A stretch of 64,000 nucleotides of DNA, taken from Oceanomicrobium pacificus (GTDB taxonomy: Bacteria; Pseudomonadota; Alphaproteobacteria; Rhodobacterales; Rhodobacteraceae). The translations under genes were made by a program, and so were the position numbers. This document shows positions 27,131 to 35,450 of this stretch, in pieces. The stretch lies in the NCBI RefSeq assembly GCF_009833495.1, contig NZ_WUWG01000003.1, positions 558,001-622,000 of the forward strand, written 5' to 3'. The notes beneath the pieces are model-generated. The model was not told the origin of the DNA. It made no database searches and saw nothing but the letters and a program-made list of their open reading frames with translations. The number at the start of each line of letters is the position of its first letter. The first letter of the stretch is position 1.

Positions 27131-28186
27131 TCAGTTCTCCGACGCTTTGCGTCTCTTGTAGACACGTTCGTAGCGGTCGCCAAGGCTCGTCAGGATTTCA
27201 TAGCCGATGGTGCCGGCCGCACGTGCCAGATCGTCGACCGTCTGTTGCGGGCCGAGGATATCGAGCTTGTCAGGTGCATCTGGTAGGCCGGTCACATCGA
27301 CGGTGATCAGGTCCATCGACACACGGCCGGCAATCGGGCAGGGCGTCGCCCCGTGGTAGAGCGCCATGCCGGGTGCGAGGTGGCGCATCAGCCCGTCCGC
27401 ATAGCCTGCGGCAACGGTCGCGATCCGGCGCGGCCCTTCGGCCACCCAGTCGGCGCCGTAGCCGACGGCCTCGCCGGCCTCGACGGTGCGAGTCTGGATC
27501 ACCGGCACACTGAGCGTGACAACCGGTGCGGCACCGGCAAAGGGAAGCCCGCCATACAGCCCGATACCGGGGCGGACCATCTGGTGGTGGAAGTCCGGGC
27601 CAAGGAGTGTGCCGCCGGTTGCCGCGAGGCTGCATGGCACGCTCATGTCCTGCACCATTTCCGCGAAACAGTCGCGCTGGCGGCGGTTCATGTCATGGTC
27701 CGGTGCGTCGGCACAGGCCAGATGGCTCATGATGAGGGCGGGCATCGCATCGAGTTGGTCCCGCGCGGCTTTCCAGTCAGCCGGTTCCAGGCCGAGCCGG
27801 TTCATGCCGCTGTCAAGCTGGATGCCGAACGCAGTGCCGGGCATTTCGGATTTGAAATCGGATAGTTGCTGCAGGGAGTTGAGAAGCGGGACAAGCCCGT
27901 TTGCTGTCAGGAGCGGTGCATCTCCCGGCATCAGTCCGGAAAAGACGAAGATCCGTGGCCCGTCGCCGAGCGCGCGCCGCACCGCCACCCCTTCCTCTGC
28001 CAGTGCCACGAAAAAGCTGCGGGCACCGGCCGCTTCAAGGACCGGCGCGACCGCGTCCACACCGAGCCCGTAGGCATTGGCCTTCACCACGGCGGCAGTT
28101 TCCACCTCCGGCGCCGACAGTGCATCGAGCGTGCGCCAGTTGGCCGCGATGGCATCAAGATCGATCGTCAGTCGGGCCCGCGCCAT
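27131..28186 (-). CDS. alr: Alanine racemase
   Basis: PLP enzyme that makes D-alanine for peptidoglycan. 351 residues. The PLP lysine is Lys35 in [11 protein letters not shown]. The second catalytic residue, a Tyr, lies in the C-terminal beta domain, and the GYGADWV and [10 protein letters not shown] segments are typical. The opening [17 protein letters not shown] confirms the start. It heads the run that continues with mlaE, mlaF, pqiA, radA and cvpA. Whether it is the catabolic or biosynthetic isoform cannot be told; it is the only racemase in the window. Confidence 0.95.
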   Translation of the reverse strand: MARARLTIDLDAIAANWRTLDALSAPEVETAAVVKANAYGLGVDAVAPVLEAAGARSFFVALAEEGVAVRRALGDGPRIFVFSGLMPGDAPLLTANGLVPLLNSLQQLSDFKSEMPGTAFGIQLDSGMNRLGLEPADWKAARDQLDAMPALIMSHLACADAPDHDMNRRQRDCFAEMVQDMSVPCSLAATGGTLLGPDFHHQMVRPGIGLYGGLPFAGAAPVVTLSVPVIQTRTVEAGEAVGYGADWVAEGPRRIATVAAGYADGLMRHLAPGMALYHGATPCPIAGRVSMDLITVDVTGLPDAPDKLDILGPQQTVDDLARAAGTIGYEILTSLGDRYERVYKRRKASEN

Positions 28187-28268
28187 TCCATCACCTGTCG
28201 TTCGCCGGGGTCTTCAATTGGCCGACACAGGGTCACAGGCGCCGGGCGCGGTCAAGGGCGAAAGCCGC

Positions 28269-28748
28269 CTATTTCTTATTCATCATACGCATCGCCATGG
28301 ACACGCCGGACATGACCATTTGCGGGGTGATGAGCGAAGAAGGGTTCTGAACCACGCCCTTCACATCGTCGCGGATCGACAGGACTTCTGCGCGGAGCTG
28401 GTTCACCTCTTCGACCATCAGGTCGATATCGGCTTCCACGGCGGCCATTGCCATGTCTCGCACTTCGCGCGCAGGCTCCAGCGCCTGCGGATCGGCGGCA
28501 CGGCTCGCAGCCCAGAGCAGGATCGCGGCGATGGCGAAGTCGATGAAAGCCATGCCGATCGCCGCACCGGGTGGCCCCCAGATGTCGCGCAGCCAGTAGA
28601 AGCCCGCCATGTTGAGCATCACCAGTCCGAAGAAACCGACGAGCAGGGCCACGGCGGTCAGCGCGATGCTGCGCGCCATGGCCTTGGCCATATAGTTGAG
28701 GATGATCGACTGGCTGCGCCAGAGCAGGGTCAGGTTGCGACTGATCAT
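28269..28748 (-). CDS. YqjE/holin-like membrane protein
   Basis: 159 residues with two membrane helices (about 27-50 and 60-82) separated by a short loop, then a long charged helix with DLMVEEVNQLRAEVLSIRDDVK heptads and a Met-rich tail. This layout resembles the YqjE/phage-holin-III group of inner-membrane proteins. It follows the YqjD-like gene by 12 bases, and the pair matches the yqjD-yqjE arrangement of enterobacteria, where YqjD binds ribosomes in stationary phase. The EcfG-type promoter ahead of the pair points to general stress control. Function is otherwise unknown. Confidence 0.72.
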   Translation of the reverse strand: MISRNLTLLWRSQSIILNYMAKAMARSIALTAVALLVGFFGLVMLNMAGFYWLRDIWGPPGAAIGMAFIDFAIAAILLWAASRAADPQALEPAREVRDMAMAAVEADIDLMVEEVNQLRAEVLSIRDDVKGVVQNPSSLITPQMVMSGVSMAMRMMNKK

Positions 28749-28760
28749 GGTGTGTCCTCC

Positions 28761-29057
28761 TCAGCGGCCGAGCGCGTGGCCGATAATGACGCCAACGGCG
28801 AGCGCGCCGAGAAATGACAATTTGGGATTGTCGGCAATCGCGCCCTCCACCTCGTCGAGCATCTCCTGCAGGGGGATGTCGGCGATCACCTCCTCGACGG
28901 CGTTGAGGAACGGATCTCCGGAGGGCGCGGCAGACGCGGACGCAGCAGGCGCGGGGGATGCGACCGTGTCCTCGACCGCCGTCTGGACCGCGCGGGTTGC
29001 TTCCAGTTCGGCCTTCAGATGTTTCAGTTCCGCTTCGAGTTCGGCTTTGGTCGGCAT
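28761..29057 (-). CDS. YqjD/ElaB-like tail-anchored protein
   Basis: 98 residues from the ATG at 29057, which has GGAGGAG 6 bases before it; the frame is open much further but only this start makes sense. Residues 4-27 form a coiled coil (KAELEAELKHLKAELEATR, with a leading MPT), then an Ala/Pro/Ser linker, a second helix with NAVEEVIADIPLQEMLDEVE, and a C-terminal membrane anchor (LGALAVGVIIGHALGR). This is the plan of the DUF883/ElaB/YqjD group. First gene of the EcfG-controlled pair. Confidence 0.75.
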   Translation of the reverse strand: MPTKAELEAELKHLKAELEATRAVQTAVEDTVASPAPAASASAAPSGDPFLNAVEEVIADIPLQEMLDEVEGAIADNPKLSFLGALAVGVIIGHALGR

Positions 29058-29159
29058 CGCTGCTCCTCCGGTTGGGCGGCATCTCCGTCTTGCGTGCAAG
29101 CTTCCCACAGGGGGGCCAATCGGGCAAGCGGCGGAAAGCGCGGGCTTTTTCAGCCTGCA

Positions 29160-29185
29160 AACGTCCAGCGTGACGCTTTTGTTCC
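29160..29185 (-). promoter_or_regulatory. EcfG-type stress promoter of the YqjD/YqjE-like pair
   Basis: On the minus strand GGAAC (29185-29181) is followed after exactly 17 bases by CGTT (29163-29160), the consensus recognised by EcfG sigma factors of Alphaproteobacteria. It points at the gene starting at 29057, leaving a leader of about 95 bases. This copy is 26 kb away from the ecfG locus. Confidence 0.75.
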
Positions 29186-29230
29186 GCAAGTGGCCACACG
29201 AATCGTCCAAAAGCGACATCGAATCACGGG

Positions 29231-29285
29231 TTGACGTCGCTTTCGGCCAACATAGGCGGTCGATTTGGGATCGAATTGCAATCCC
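29231..29285 (+). promoter_or_regulatory. Possible control region of the first polyamine operon
   Basis: In the 303-base gap ahead of the ATPase gene, TTGACG at 29231-29236 could be a -35 box, but no convincing -10 stands 16-18 bases later. At 29267-29285 lies a 19-base dyad with arms GGGAT and ATCCC and further symmetric bases inside, a plausible regulator site. The rest of the gap holds the divergent EcfG-type promoter and no gene. Confidence 0.3.
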
Positions 29286-29360
29286 GGACCAGTTGTTGTT
29301 ACGCTGCGGCCACACCCGATCGGCCCCGGCCGAAACAGTAGAATTTATTGGAGATGGTTG

Positions 29361-30452
29361 GTGCTAGACCAGACGTCCGACGATGCATTCGTCGCTTTTG
29401 ACCGCGTTCAGAAAAGTTACGATGGCGAGACTCTGGTCGTCAAAGACCTCAACCTCAGGATTGGCAAGGGCGAGTTCCTGACCATGCTCGGGCCGTCCGG
29501 CTCGGGCAAGACGACCTGCCTGATGATGCTGGCCGGGTTCGAGACGGCGACCCATGGCGACATCCTGCTCGACGGCAAGCCGATCAACAATATCCCGCCG
29601 CACAAGCGCGGCATCGGGATGGTGTTCCAGAATTACGCGCTCTTCCCGCACATGACGGTGGGCGAAAACCTCGCTTTTCCGCTGGAAGTGCGCGGGCTTG
29701 GCAAGTCCGAGCGCGAGGAAAAGGTGATGGGCGCGCTCGACATGGTCCAGATGGGCGAGTTTGCCGGCCGGCGTCCGGCGCAGCTCTCCGGCGGCCAGCA
29801 GCAGCGGATCGCGCTGGCTCGCGCGCTGGTCTTCGAGCCGGAACTGGTGCTGATGGACGAACCGCTCGGCGCGCTCGACAAACAGCTGCGCGAACATATG
29901 CAGTTTGAAATCAAGCACTTGCACGAAAGACTTGGTGTAACCGTTGTTTATGTGACCCATGACCAGTCCGAGGCGCTGACCATGTCGGACCGCGTCGCCG
30001 TTTTTGACGACGGGCGGATCCAGCAATTGGCACCGCCCGATGTGCTCTACGAACAGCCGGAAAACGCATTCGTCGCCCAGTTCATTGGCGAGAACAACAA
30101 GCTGAACGGCACCGTGACGGCGCGGGCGGATTCGACCGTGACCGTGGACCTGCCGAACGGCCTGACCGTGGACGCGCTCGCGGTCAATTGCGGGGATGTC
30201 GGCGCGGCCACGACCCTGTCGCTGCGCCCCGAACGCGTGTTCCTTGACCAGTCGGCGCCGAACCGCACCACCGGTCATGTGCAGGAACTGATCTATCTCG
30301 GCGACCATATCCGCTGCCGCATGTCGGTCGCGGGCAATGACGAATTCGTCGTGAAAGTGCCCAATGCCGCCGGTCACCGCCACCTGAAGGTGGGCGAGAC
30401 GACCGATGTGAGCTGGCACACCGAAGATTGCCGGGCGCTCGACGCGAGCTGA
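29361..30452 (+). CDS. potA: Polyamine-type ABC transporter ATP-binding protein (PotA-like)
   Basis: 363 residues from the GTG at 29361; GGAG lies 7 bases before it. The ATG at 29265 would add an implausible Pro/Arg leader. A TTG directly before the GTG is an alternative. Walker A GPSGSGKTT, signature [14 protein letters not shown] and Walker B LVLMDEPLGALDKQ are intact, and a C-terminal TOBE-like domain (NKLNGTVTARADSTVTVDL; SLRPERVFL) completes the protein. Energises uptake of spermidine/putrescine-like substrates with the next three genes. Substrate identity is inferred from family only. Confidence 0.9.
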   Translation: MLDQTSDDAFVAFDRVQKSYDGETLVVKDLNLRIGKGEFLTMLGPSGSGKTTCLMMLAGFETATHGDILLDGKPINNIPPHKRGIGMVFQNYALFPHMTVGENLAFPLEVRGLGKSEREEKVMGALDMVQMGEFAGRRPAQLSGGQQQRIALARALVFEPELVLMDEPLGALDKQLREHMQFEIKHLHERLGVTVVYVTHDQSEALTMSDRVAVFDDGRIQQLAPPDVLYEQPENAFVAQFIGENNKLNGTVTARADSTVTVDLPNGLTVDALAVNCGDVGAATTLSLRPERVFLDQSAPNRTTGHVQELIYLGDHIRCRMSVAGNDEFVVKVPNAAGHRHLKVGETTDVSWHTEDCRALDAS

Positions 30453-30521
30453 CCGGCCGGGCCTGCCCGAAGGTCCTTGGGGCAGGCTGATTGAGAAGGA
30501 CCACAACAGGAGAAAATGGGA

Positions 30522-31619
30522 ATGACTTTGAAAAAGATCATGATCGGAACCGCCAGCTGTGTCGCTTTGACGGCGGGTGCGGCTTCGGCCACGGATATGA
30601 CGATCGTGTCCTGGGGCGGCGCCTATTCCGCGTCGCAGCAGGCGGCCTACCACGACCCGTACATGGAAGCGAACCCGGACGTGAACATCATCAATGATGA
30701 AAGTTCCGCCGAGGCCGTGGCCAAGCTGCGCGCGATGAACGAAGCCGGCAACATCACCTGGGACGTGGTGGACGTGGTGGCATCGGACGCCATCCGGCTC
30801 TGCGACGAAGGCCTGGCGCTGGAAATCGACGCCGACACGCAGCTTGCACCGGCACCCGACGGCACATCCGCGTCCGAGGATTTCGGCGACCTTCTGGTGA
30901 GCGACTGCTTCATCCCGCAGATCGTCTATTCCACGACATTCGGCTATCGCACCGACATGGTGGGCGACACCCCGCCGACCACGGTTTGCGACGTGTTCGA
31001 TACCGAAACCTATCCGGGCAAGCGGTCGCTCGAGAAGCGCCCGATCAACAACCTGGAATGGGCACTGCTCTGCGACGGTGTGGCCAAGGAAGACGTCTAT
31101 GACGTGCTGGAGACCGAAGAAGGTCAGGCACAGGCGTTCGCCAAGCTCGACACGATCAAGGATGACGTCATCTGGTGGTCGGCCGGTGCCGAAACCCCGC
31201 AGCTGCTCGCCGATGGCGAAGTGGTCATGGGCTCCACCTATAACGGCCGTCTCTTCGCGCTGATCGAGGAGCAGAAACAGCCGGTTGCGATGCTCTGGGA
31301 CGCACAGGTCTTCGATCTGGACGGCTGGATCATCCCCGCCGGTCTGCCTGAGGATCGCCAGCAGGCGGCTCTGGACTACATCTATTTCGCCACCGACACG
31401 CAGCGTCTTGCGGATCAGGCGAAATACATCTCCTACGGTCCGGCCCGTGCTTCCTCGGCACCGCTCGTCGGCCAGCATGCGGAACTGGGCATCGACATGG
31501 CGCCGCATATGCCGACCGATCCGGAAAACGCCAAGAACACCTTCCTCTATAACTACGAGTGGTGGGCGGATTACCGCGACGACCTGGACGCCAAGTTCCA
31601 GGCATGGCTTGCACAGTAA
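30522..31619 (+). CDS. potD: Periplasmic substrate-binding protein of the first polyamine ABC operon
   Basis: 365 residues from the ATG at 30522. Another ATG lies two codons upstream, but it is only 3 bases from the AGGAG, so the inner one is preferred. Signal peptide KKIMIGTASCVALTAGAASA, then the mature start TDMTIVSWGGAYS, which is characteristic of PotD/type 2 extracellular binding proteins. The LSD-like WWSAGAETPQLLADGEV block and C-terminal NYEWWADYRDD fit the family. In the operon it sits between the ATPase and the permeases and is followed by a stable hairpin. Confidence 0.88.
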   Translation: MTLKKIMIGTASCVALTAGAASATDMTIVSWGGAYSASQQAAYHDPYMEANPDVNIINDESSAEAVAKLRAMNEAGNITWDVVDVVASDAIRLCDEGLALEIDADTQLAPAPDGTSASEDFGDLLVSDCFIPQIVYSTTFGYRTDMVGDTPPTTVCDVFDTETYPGKRSLEKRPINNLEWALLCDGVAKEDVYDVLETEEGQAQAFAKLDTIKDDVIWWSAGAETPQLLADGEVVMGSTYNGRLFALIEEQKQPVAMLWDAQVFDLDGWIIPAGLPEDRQQAALDYIYFATDTQRLADQAKYISYGPARASSAPLVGQHAELGIDMAPHMPTDPENAKNTFLYNYEWWADYRDDLDAKFQAWLAQ

Positions 31620-31632
31620 GCCTGTGTGCTTC

Positions 31633-31659
31633 GCGGGTGGCGCTTATCGCGCCGCCCGC
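31633..31659 (+). other. Hairpin after the binding-protein gene (3' stabiliser)
   Basis: Stem GCGGGTGGCGC/GCGCCGCCCGC with one wobble pair and a TTATC loop, starting 14 bases after the binding-protein stop. No T run follows. Such structures after binding-protein genes usually protect that part of the message and let it be made in excess over the permeases. Confidence 0.6.
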
Positions 31660-31709
31660 ACCCAAGACCGAGATTTCAGAACAGACCCAGATGTAACGGG
31701 CGGACCAGA

Positions 31710-32981
31710 ATGACGAGTGCGACAGACGATGCGACCGGCCCCGTGCTGGCCGCCGACGGAACCCCGCTGAAGCGGAGCCTGAACCGGGCTCTGAGGCGGC
31801 AGAAGCTCCGGGCGCTGATGCTCGTCGCGCCGCTGCTGCTCTTCATCCTGATCACCTTCATCCTGCCGATCGGTGACATGCTCTTCCGCTCGGTGGAAAA
31901 CCAGATCGTCTCCGAAACGCTGCCACGCACCGTGGTCGCGCTGGAGGATTGGGACGAGACGACGGGCGAATTGCCTGACGAGGCCGTGTTCGCCGCCTTC
32001 CACGAGGATATGGTGATTGCGGCCGACCAGAAGCTGCACACCCGCCTCGGGTCGCGCCTGAACTATGAAGTGAGCGGCATGTCCTCGCTCTTCCGCAAGA
32101 CCGGACGCCGGGTCGACCGGATGGACACTGACCAGCCCTTCAGGGACCAGTTCATCGATGTCGACAAGGATTGGGGCGATGTGGAGACATGGTCCGCAAT
32201 CAAACTGTTCTCGCCTGAATATACGCCGGGCTATTTCCTCAACTCCGTGGACCGGACGCTGACGCCCGATGGGATCGAGAAGCGGCCCGAGGACCAGCGG
32301 ATCTATGTTTCGCTCTTCTGGCGCACGATGGTGCTGAGCTTCACGATCACCTTCAGCTGCCTGCTGCTCGGCTATCCCGTGGCGTTCCTTCTGTCGAACC
32401 TGCCGCTGCGCAGTTCCAACTTGCTGATGATCCTCGTGCTGTTGCCCTTCTGGACGTCACTGCTCGTGCGGACCTCTGCGTGGAAAGTGCTTCTGCAGGA
32501 CCAGGGCGTCATCAACAACACGCTGGTGGCGATCGGAATATTGTCCGACGACGGGCGGCTGGCGCTGATCAACAATGCCACCGGCACGATCATCGCGATG
32601 ACCCATATCCTGCTGCCTTTCATGATCCTGCCGCTCTTCTCGGTGATGAAGACCATTCCGCCGAGCTATGTGCGGGCGGCCAAATCGCTTGGCGCGACCG
32701 ACTGGACGGCCTTCTGGCGGGTCTATTTCCCGCAGACCGTGCCGGGCATCGGGGCAGGGGCGATCCTCGTCTTCATTCTGGCCATCGGCTACTACATCAC
32801 GCCGGAACTGGTGGGCGGCACGTCGGGGATCTTCATCTCGAACCGGATCGCCTACCACATCTCCTCGTCGCTCAACTGGGGCCTTGCGGCCGCGCTCGGC
32901 TCGACTCTGCTGGCGCTCGTGCTGGTGCTCTACTGGCTCTACGACAAGATCGTGGGCATCGATAACGTGAAACTGGGATAA
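31710..32981 (+). CDS. potB: Polyamine-type ABC transporter permease (PotB-like) with large periplasmic insert
   Basis: 423 residues from the ATG at 31710. TM1 lies at about 38-57. It is followed by an unusually long hydrophilic stretch (about 60-195, rich in Asp, Glu, Arg) before TM2 at about 205, where a normal PotB has a short loop. The remaining five helices and the EAA-type motif (VRAAKSLGATDWTAFWRVYFP) are standard. The upstream in-frame ATG at 31626 would overlap the hairpin and is rejected. Partner of the 283-residue permease that starts two bases after its stop. Confidence 0.9.
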   Translation: MTSATDDATGPVLAADGTPLKRSLNRALRRQKLRALMLVAPLLLFILITFILPIGDMLFRSVENQIVSETLPRTVVALEDWDETTGELPDEAVFAAFHEDMVIAADQKLHTRLGSRLNYEVSGMSSLFRKTGRRVDRMDTDQPFRDQFIDVDKDWGDVETWSAIKLFSPEYTPGYFLNSVDRTLTPDGIEKRPEDQRIYVSLFWRTMVLSFTITFSCLLLGYPVAFLLSNLPLRSSNLLMILVLLPFWTSLLVRTSAWKVLLQDQGVINNTLVAIGILSDDGRLALINNATGTIIAMTHILLPFMILPLFSVMKTIPPSYVRAAKSLGATDWTAFWRVYFPQTVPGIGAGAILVFILAIGYYITPELVGGTSGIFISNRIAYHISSSLNWGLAAALGSTLLALVLVLYWLYDKIVGIDNVKLG

Positions 32982-32983
32982 AC

Positions 32984-33835
32984 ATGGCCCTTCCTTCCTA
33001 TGCATCGACCGGCCAGCGTATCTGGTATTACGGGTTCCGCACGATCTGTGCGCTGATCTTCCTGTTCCTGATCGGGCCGATCCTCATCATCATTCCACTC
33101 AGCTTCAACGCGCAGGATTTCTTCACCTTCACGCCCGAGATGCTGCGCCTCGACCCGGCCGGCTACTCGCTGAAACATTATGAGGATTTCTTCACCAACC
33201 CGGACTGGCAACGCCCGTTGCGCAACAGTTTCATGATCGCGCCGATGGCGACGCTCCTGTCGGTGGGCTTCGGCACGCTTGCCGCGATCGGGCTGAGCCA
33301 GAGCCATGTGCCTTTCCGCGGTGCGATCATGGCGATCCTGATCTCGCCGATGATCGTGCCGCTGATCATCTCGGCCGCGGGCATGTTCTTCTTCTACAGC
33401 CGGATCGGACTTCAGGGCACCTATTGGGGCGTCGTGCTGGCCCATGCGGCGCTCGGCATTCCCTTCGTCATCATCACCGTGACGGCCACGCTCGTTGGGT
33501 TCGACAAGAGCCTGACGCGCGCGGCGGCGAACCTCGGCGCGGGTCCGGTGCGGACCTTCTTCAAGGTGCAGATGCCGCTCATCCTGCCGGGCGTCATTTC
33601 GGGTGGTCTTTTCGCCTTCATCACCTCGTTTGACGAGGTTGTCGTGGTGCTCTTCGTCGGTTCGGCAGGTCAGAAAACGCTGCCGTGGCAGATGTTCACC
33701 GGCCTGCGGGAACAGATCTCGCCGACGATCCTGGCCGTGGCGACGATCCTTGTGGCGATCTCGGTTCTGCTGCTGACGACGCTGGAACTGCTGCGCCGCC
33801 GGTCGGAACGGTTGCGCGGCATGAGCCCGGGCTGA
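32984..33835 (+). CDS. potC: Polyamine-type ABC transporter permease (PotC-like)
   Basis: 283 residues with six membrane helices (first at about 18-40). The EAA loop reads TRAAANLGAGPVRTFFKVQMPLILPG, shortened here to its core, and matches the PotC group. The ATG at 32984 is 2 bases after the potB stop, and the sequence GGGATAAAC just before it gives a weak ribosome site, so coupling is likely. Last gene of the operon; a terminator follows 25 bases later. Confidence 0.91.
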   Translation: MALPSYASTGQRIWYYGFRTICALIFLFLIGPILIIIPLSFNAQDFFTFTPEMLRLDPAGYSLKHYEDFFTNPDWQRPLRNSFMIAPMATLLSVGFGTLAAIGLSQSHVPFRGAIMAILISPMIVPLIISAAGMFFFYSRIGLQGTYWGVVLAHAALGIPFVIITVTATLVGFDKSLTRAAANLGAGPVRTFFKVQMPLILPGVISGGLFAFITSFDEVVVVLFVGSAGQKTLPWQMFTGLREQISPTILAVATILVAISVLLLTTLELLRRRSERLRGMSPG

Positions 33836-33860
33836 CCTGACAAAAAAATCGGACTGCGGA

Positions 33861-33885
33861 AGACCGGCCCTGCAGCCGGTCTTTT
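33861..33885 (+). terminator. Intrinsic terminator of the first polyamine operon
   Basis: Perfect 8-bp stem AGACCGGC/GCCGGTCT (33861-33868 with 33875-33882), 6-base loop, followed by TTTT. It ends the potA-potD-potB-potC message ahead of the gene at 33966. Confidence 0.75.
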
Positions 33886-33965
33886 GCATTTTCGGGGCCG
33901 GTTTTGGCGGTTTGCGGCTTTGGCCCTACACTGGCGACAACCGTCCCAGAGGAAAGGTCAGACCG

Positions 33966-34511
33966 ATGAAACGCCTTCTGCCCGCGACGCTCGCCCTCTC
34001 CATTGCCGCCATGCCCGCCAGCGCGGACGAGATCGCCGACGTGCTCCGCGGCGCGCTCGAGGCCTATGAGGCCGGCGATGTGAAAACCGCCAAGGAAGAT
34101 CTCGACTATGCGCAACAACTCCTGTCGGAGATCTCGGCGCAGAGCTTTGCCGGCTACCTGCCGCCGCCGCTCGACGGCTGGACGCGCGAGGATCAGGAAA
34201 GCAGCGCCGGCATTTTCGGCGGTGGCCTCTCGGCCGAGGCGCTCTATTCCAACGGAGACACGCAGTTCACCCTGACGCTGATCGCCGACAGTCCGATGAT
34301 CATGGGCATGTCGGCGATGATCACAGGCGCAGGCGCGGCGCTCGGCGGCAAGCCTCTGCGCATCCAGCGCGAGCGGTTCATCCGGCAGGATGGCGACCTG
34401 ATGGGCATCGTCGGCAACCGGGTGCTGGTGCAGGCCTCGGGTGACGCGGCGGAGGAGGATATCGTCGCCACCATCGACCAGATGGACTTCAAGGCGATGG
34501 CCGATTTCTAG
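33966..34511 (+). CDS. Exported protein of unknown function
   Basis: 181 residues from the ATG at 33966, with AGAGGAAAGG upstream. Signal peptide KRLLPATLALSIAAMPASA, cleaved before DEIADVL. The mature part starts with a helical repeat (VLRGALEAYEAGDVKTAKEDLDYA, broken here after its core) like a single TPR unit, then a beta-rich region with a hydrophobic MIMGMSAMITGAGAALGG segment that could be a membrane hairpin. I do not recognise a named family. Its stop shares the palindrome CTAG with the convergent AEC gene, a 4-base overlap. Confidence 0.75.
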   Translation: MKRLLPATLALSIAAMPASADEIADVLRGALEAYEAGDVKTAKEDLDYAQQLLSEISAQSFAGYLPPPLDGWTREDQESSAGIFGGGLSAEALYSNGDTQFTLTLIADSPMIMGMSAMITGAGAALGGKPLRIQRERFIRQDGDLMGIVGNRVLVQASGDAAEEDIVATIDQMDFKAMADF

Positions 34512-35440
34512 GGCAGGATCGCGAGCCAGATCCAGACCGTGAAAACGGAGGCCGCGGTGGCGAGCAGAACCGTGCTCGCCGCGGCCCCCTTGGCACGTCC
34601 GTAAATATTGGCGAACACATAGGCGTTGACGCCGGGTGCCATGCTGGCCGTCACCACGGCCGAGCGCACCAGCGCGTCCGACAGGCCGAAGACACGGTCT
34701 GCCAGCAGGTAGGTGACAAGCGGGTGCACGACAAGCGACAGGGTGGAAACCATGGCCGCTTCCCCGATTGACCGGCGGAGCGCATAGCGGGTCAGGATGC
34801 CGCCGAGGCCGAAGAGCGCGGCGGGCAATGCGGCCTCGATCATCATGTCGACCGCCGACCAGACCGGGTCGGGCAACGAGATGCCGGACAGGTTGACGAT
34901 GAAACCGGCCATCAGGCCAAGCGTCAGTGCGTTGCGAAACAGTGTCGCGCCGACCGCGCGCATCGTGCCGAGGAACCCCCGCCCGTCGACGCGGCTGACC
35001 TCCATCACCGTGATGCCGATCAGGTAGCAGACCGGCGCGTGGAAAGCGATGATCGCGAAATTGCCGTCCAGCGACCCCGGCCCGTAGGCCCGTTCCATGA
35101 TCGGCAGGCCGAGCAGCACCGAATTGGAGAAAAGCGCCCCGAAGCCGATCGCGACAGCCTCGCCCGGGCGGCGGCGGAAGATCGTCCGTGCACCGAGGAT
35201 GCCAAGGGCGAAACAGAGGATCGCGCCCGAATAAAAGGAAATGAGCAGCCCGGGCTCGAAGGCGGTCTTCAGGTCGAGCCGCGCGATGGCGTCAAACAGA
35301 AGGCAGGGCAGCGCGAACCCTTGGGTGAAAACCATCAGCCCGTCGACGGCGCTTTGCTTGAAAAGTCCGAGCCGGGTCGCCAGATAGCCCGCCCCGATGA
35401 CAAGGAAGACCGGGATGACGACATTGAGCAGGGTCAGCAT
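34508..35440 (-). CDS. AEC-family (auxin efflux carrier-like) transporter
   Basis: 310 residues with about ten hydrophobic segments in two halves. The opening MLTLLNVVIPVFLVIGAGYLATRLG is typical of the AEC/malate-permease family, and the conserved central Pro/Gly-containing crossover (TLGLMAGFIVNLSGISLP) is present. Start at 35440, since the frame upstream is only a polar leader. It lies 10 bases after the MBL hydrolase gene, so it is the distal gene of the SPOR-dacA-tmk-holB-tatD run. Substrates in this family are organic acids or unknown. Confidence 0.87.
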   Translation of the reverse strand: MLTLLNVVIPVFLVIGAGYLATRLGLFKQSAVDGLMVFTQGFALPCLLFDAIARLDLKTAFEPGLLISFYSGAILCFALGILGARTIFRRRPGEAVAIGFGALFSNSVLLGLPIMERAYGPGSLDGNFAIIAFHAPVCYLIGITVMEVSRVDGRGFLGTMRAVGATLFRNALTLGLMAGFIVNLSGISLPDPVWSAVDMMIEAALPAALFGLGGILTRYALRRSIGEAAMVSTLSLVVHPLVTYLLADRVFGLSDALVRSAVVTASMAPGVNAYVFANIYGRAKGAAASTVLLATAASVFTVWIWLAILP

Positions 35441-35450
35441 CGGCGGTGGC

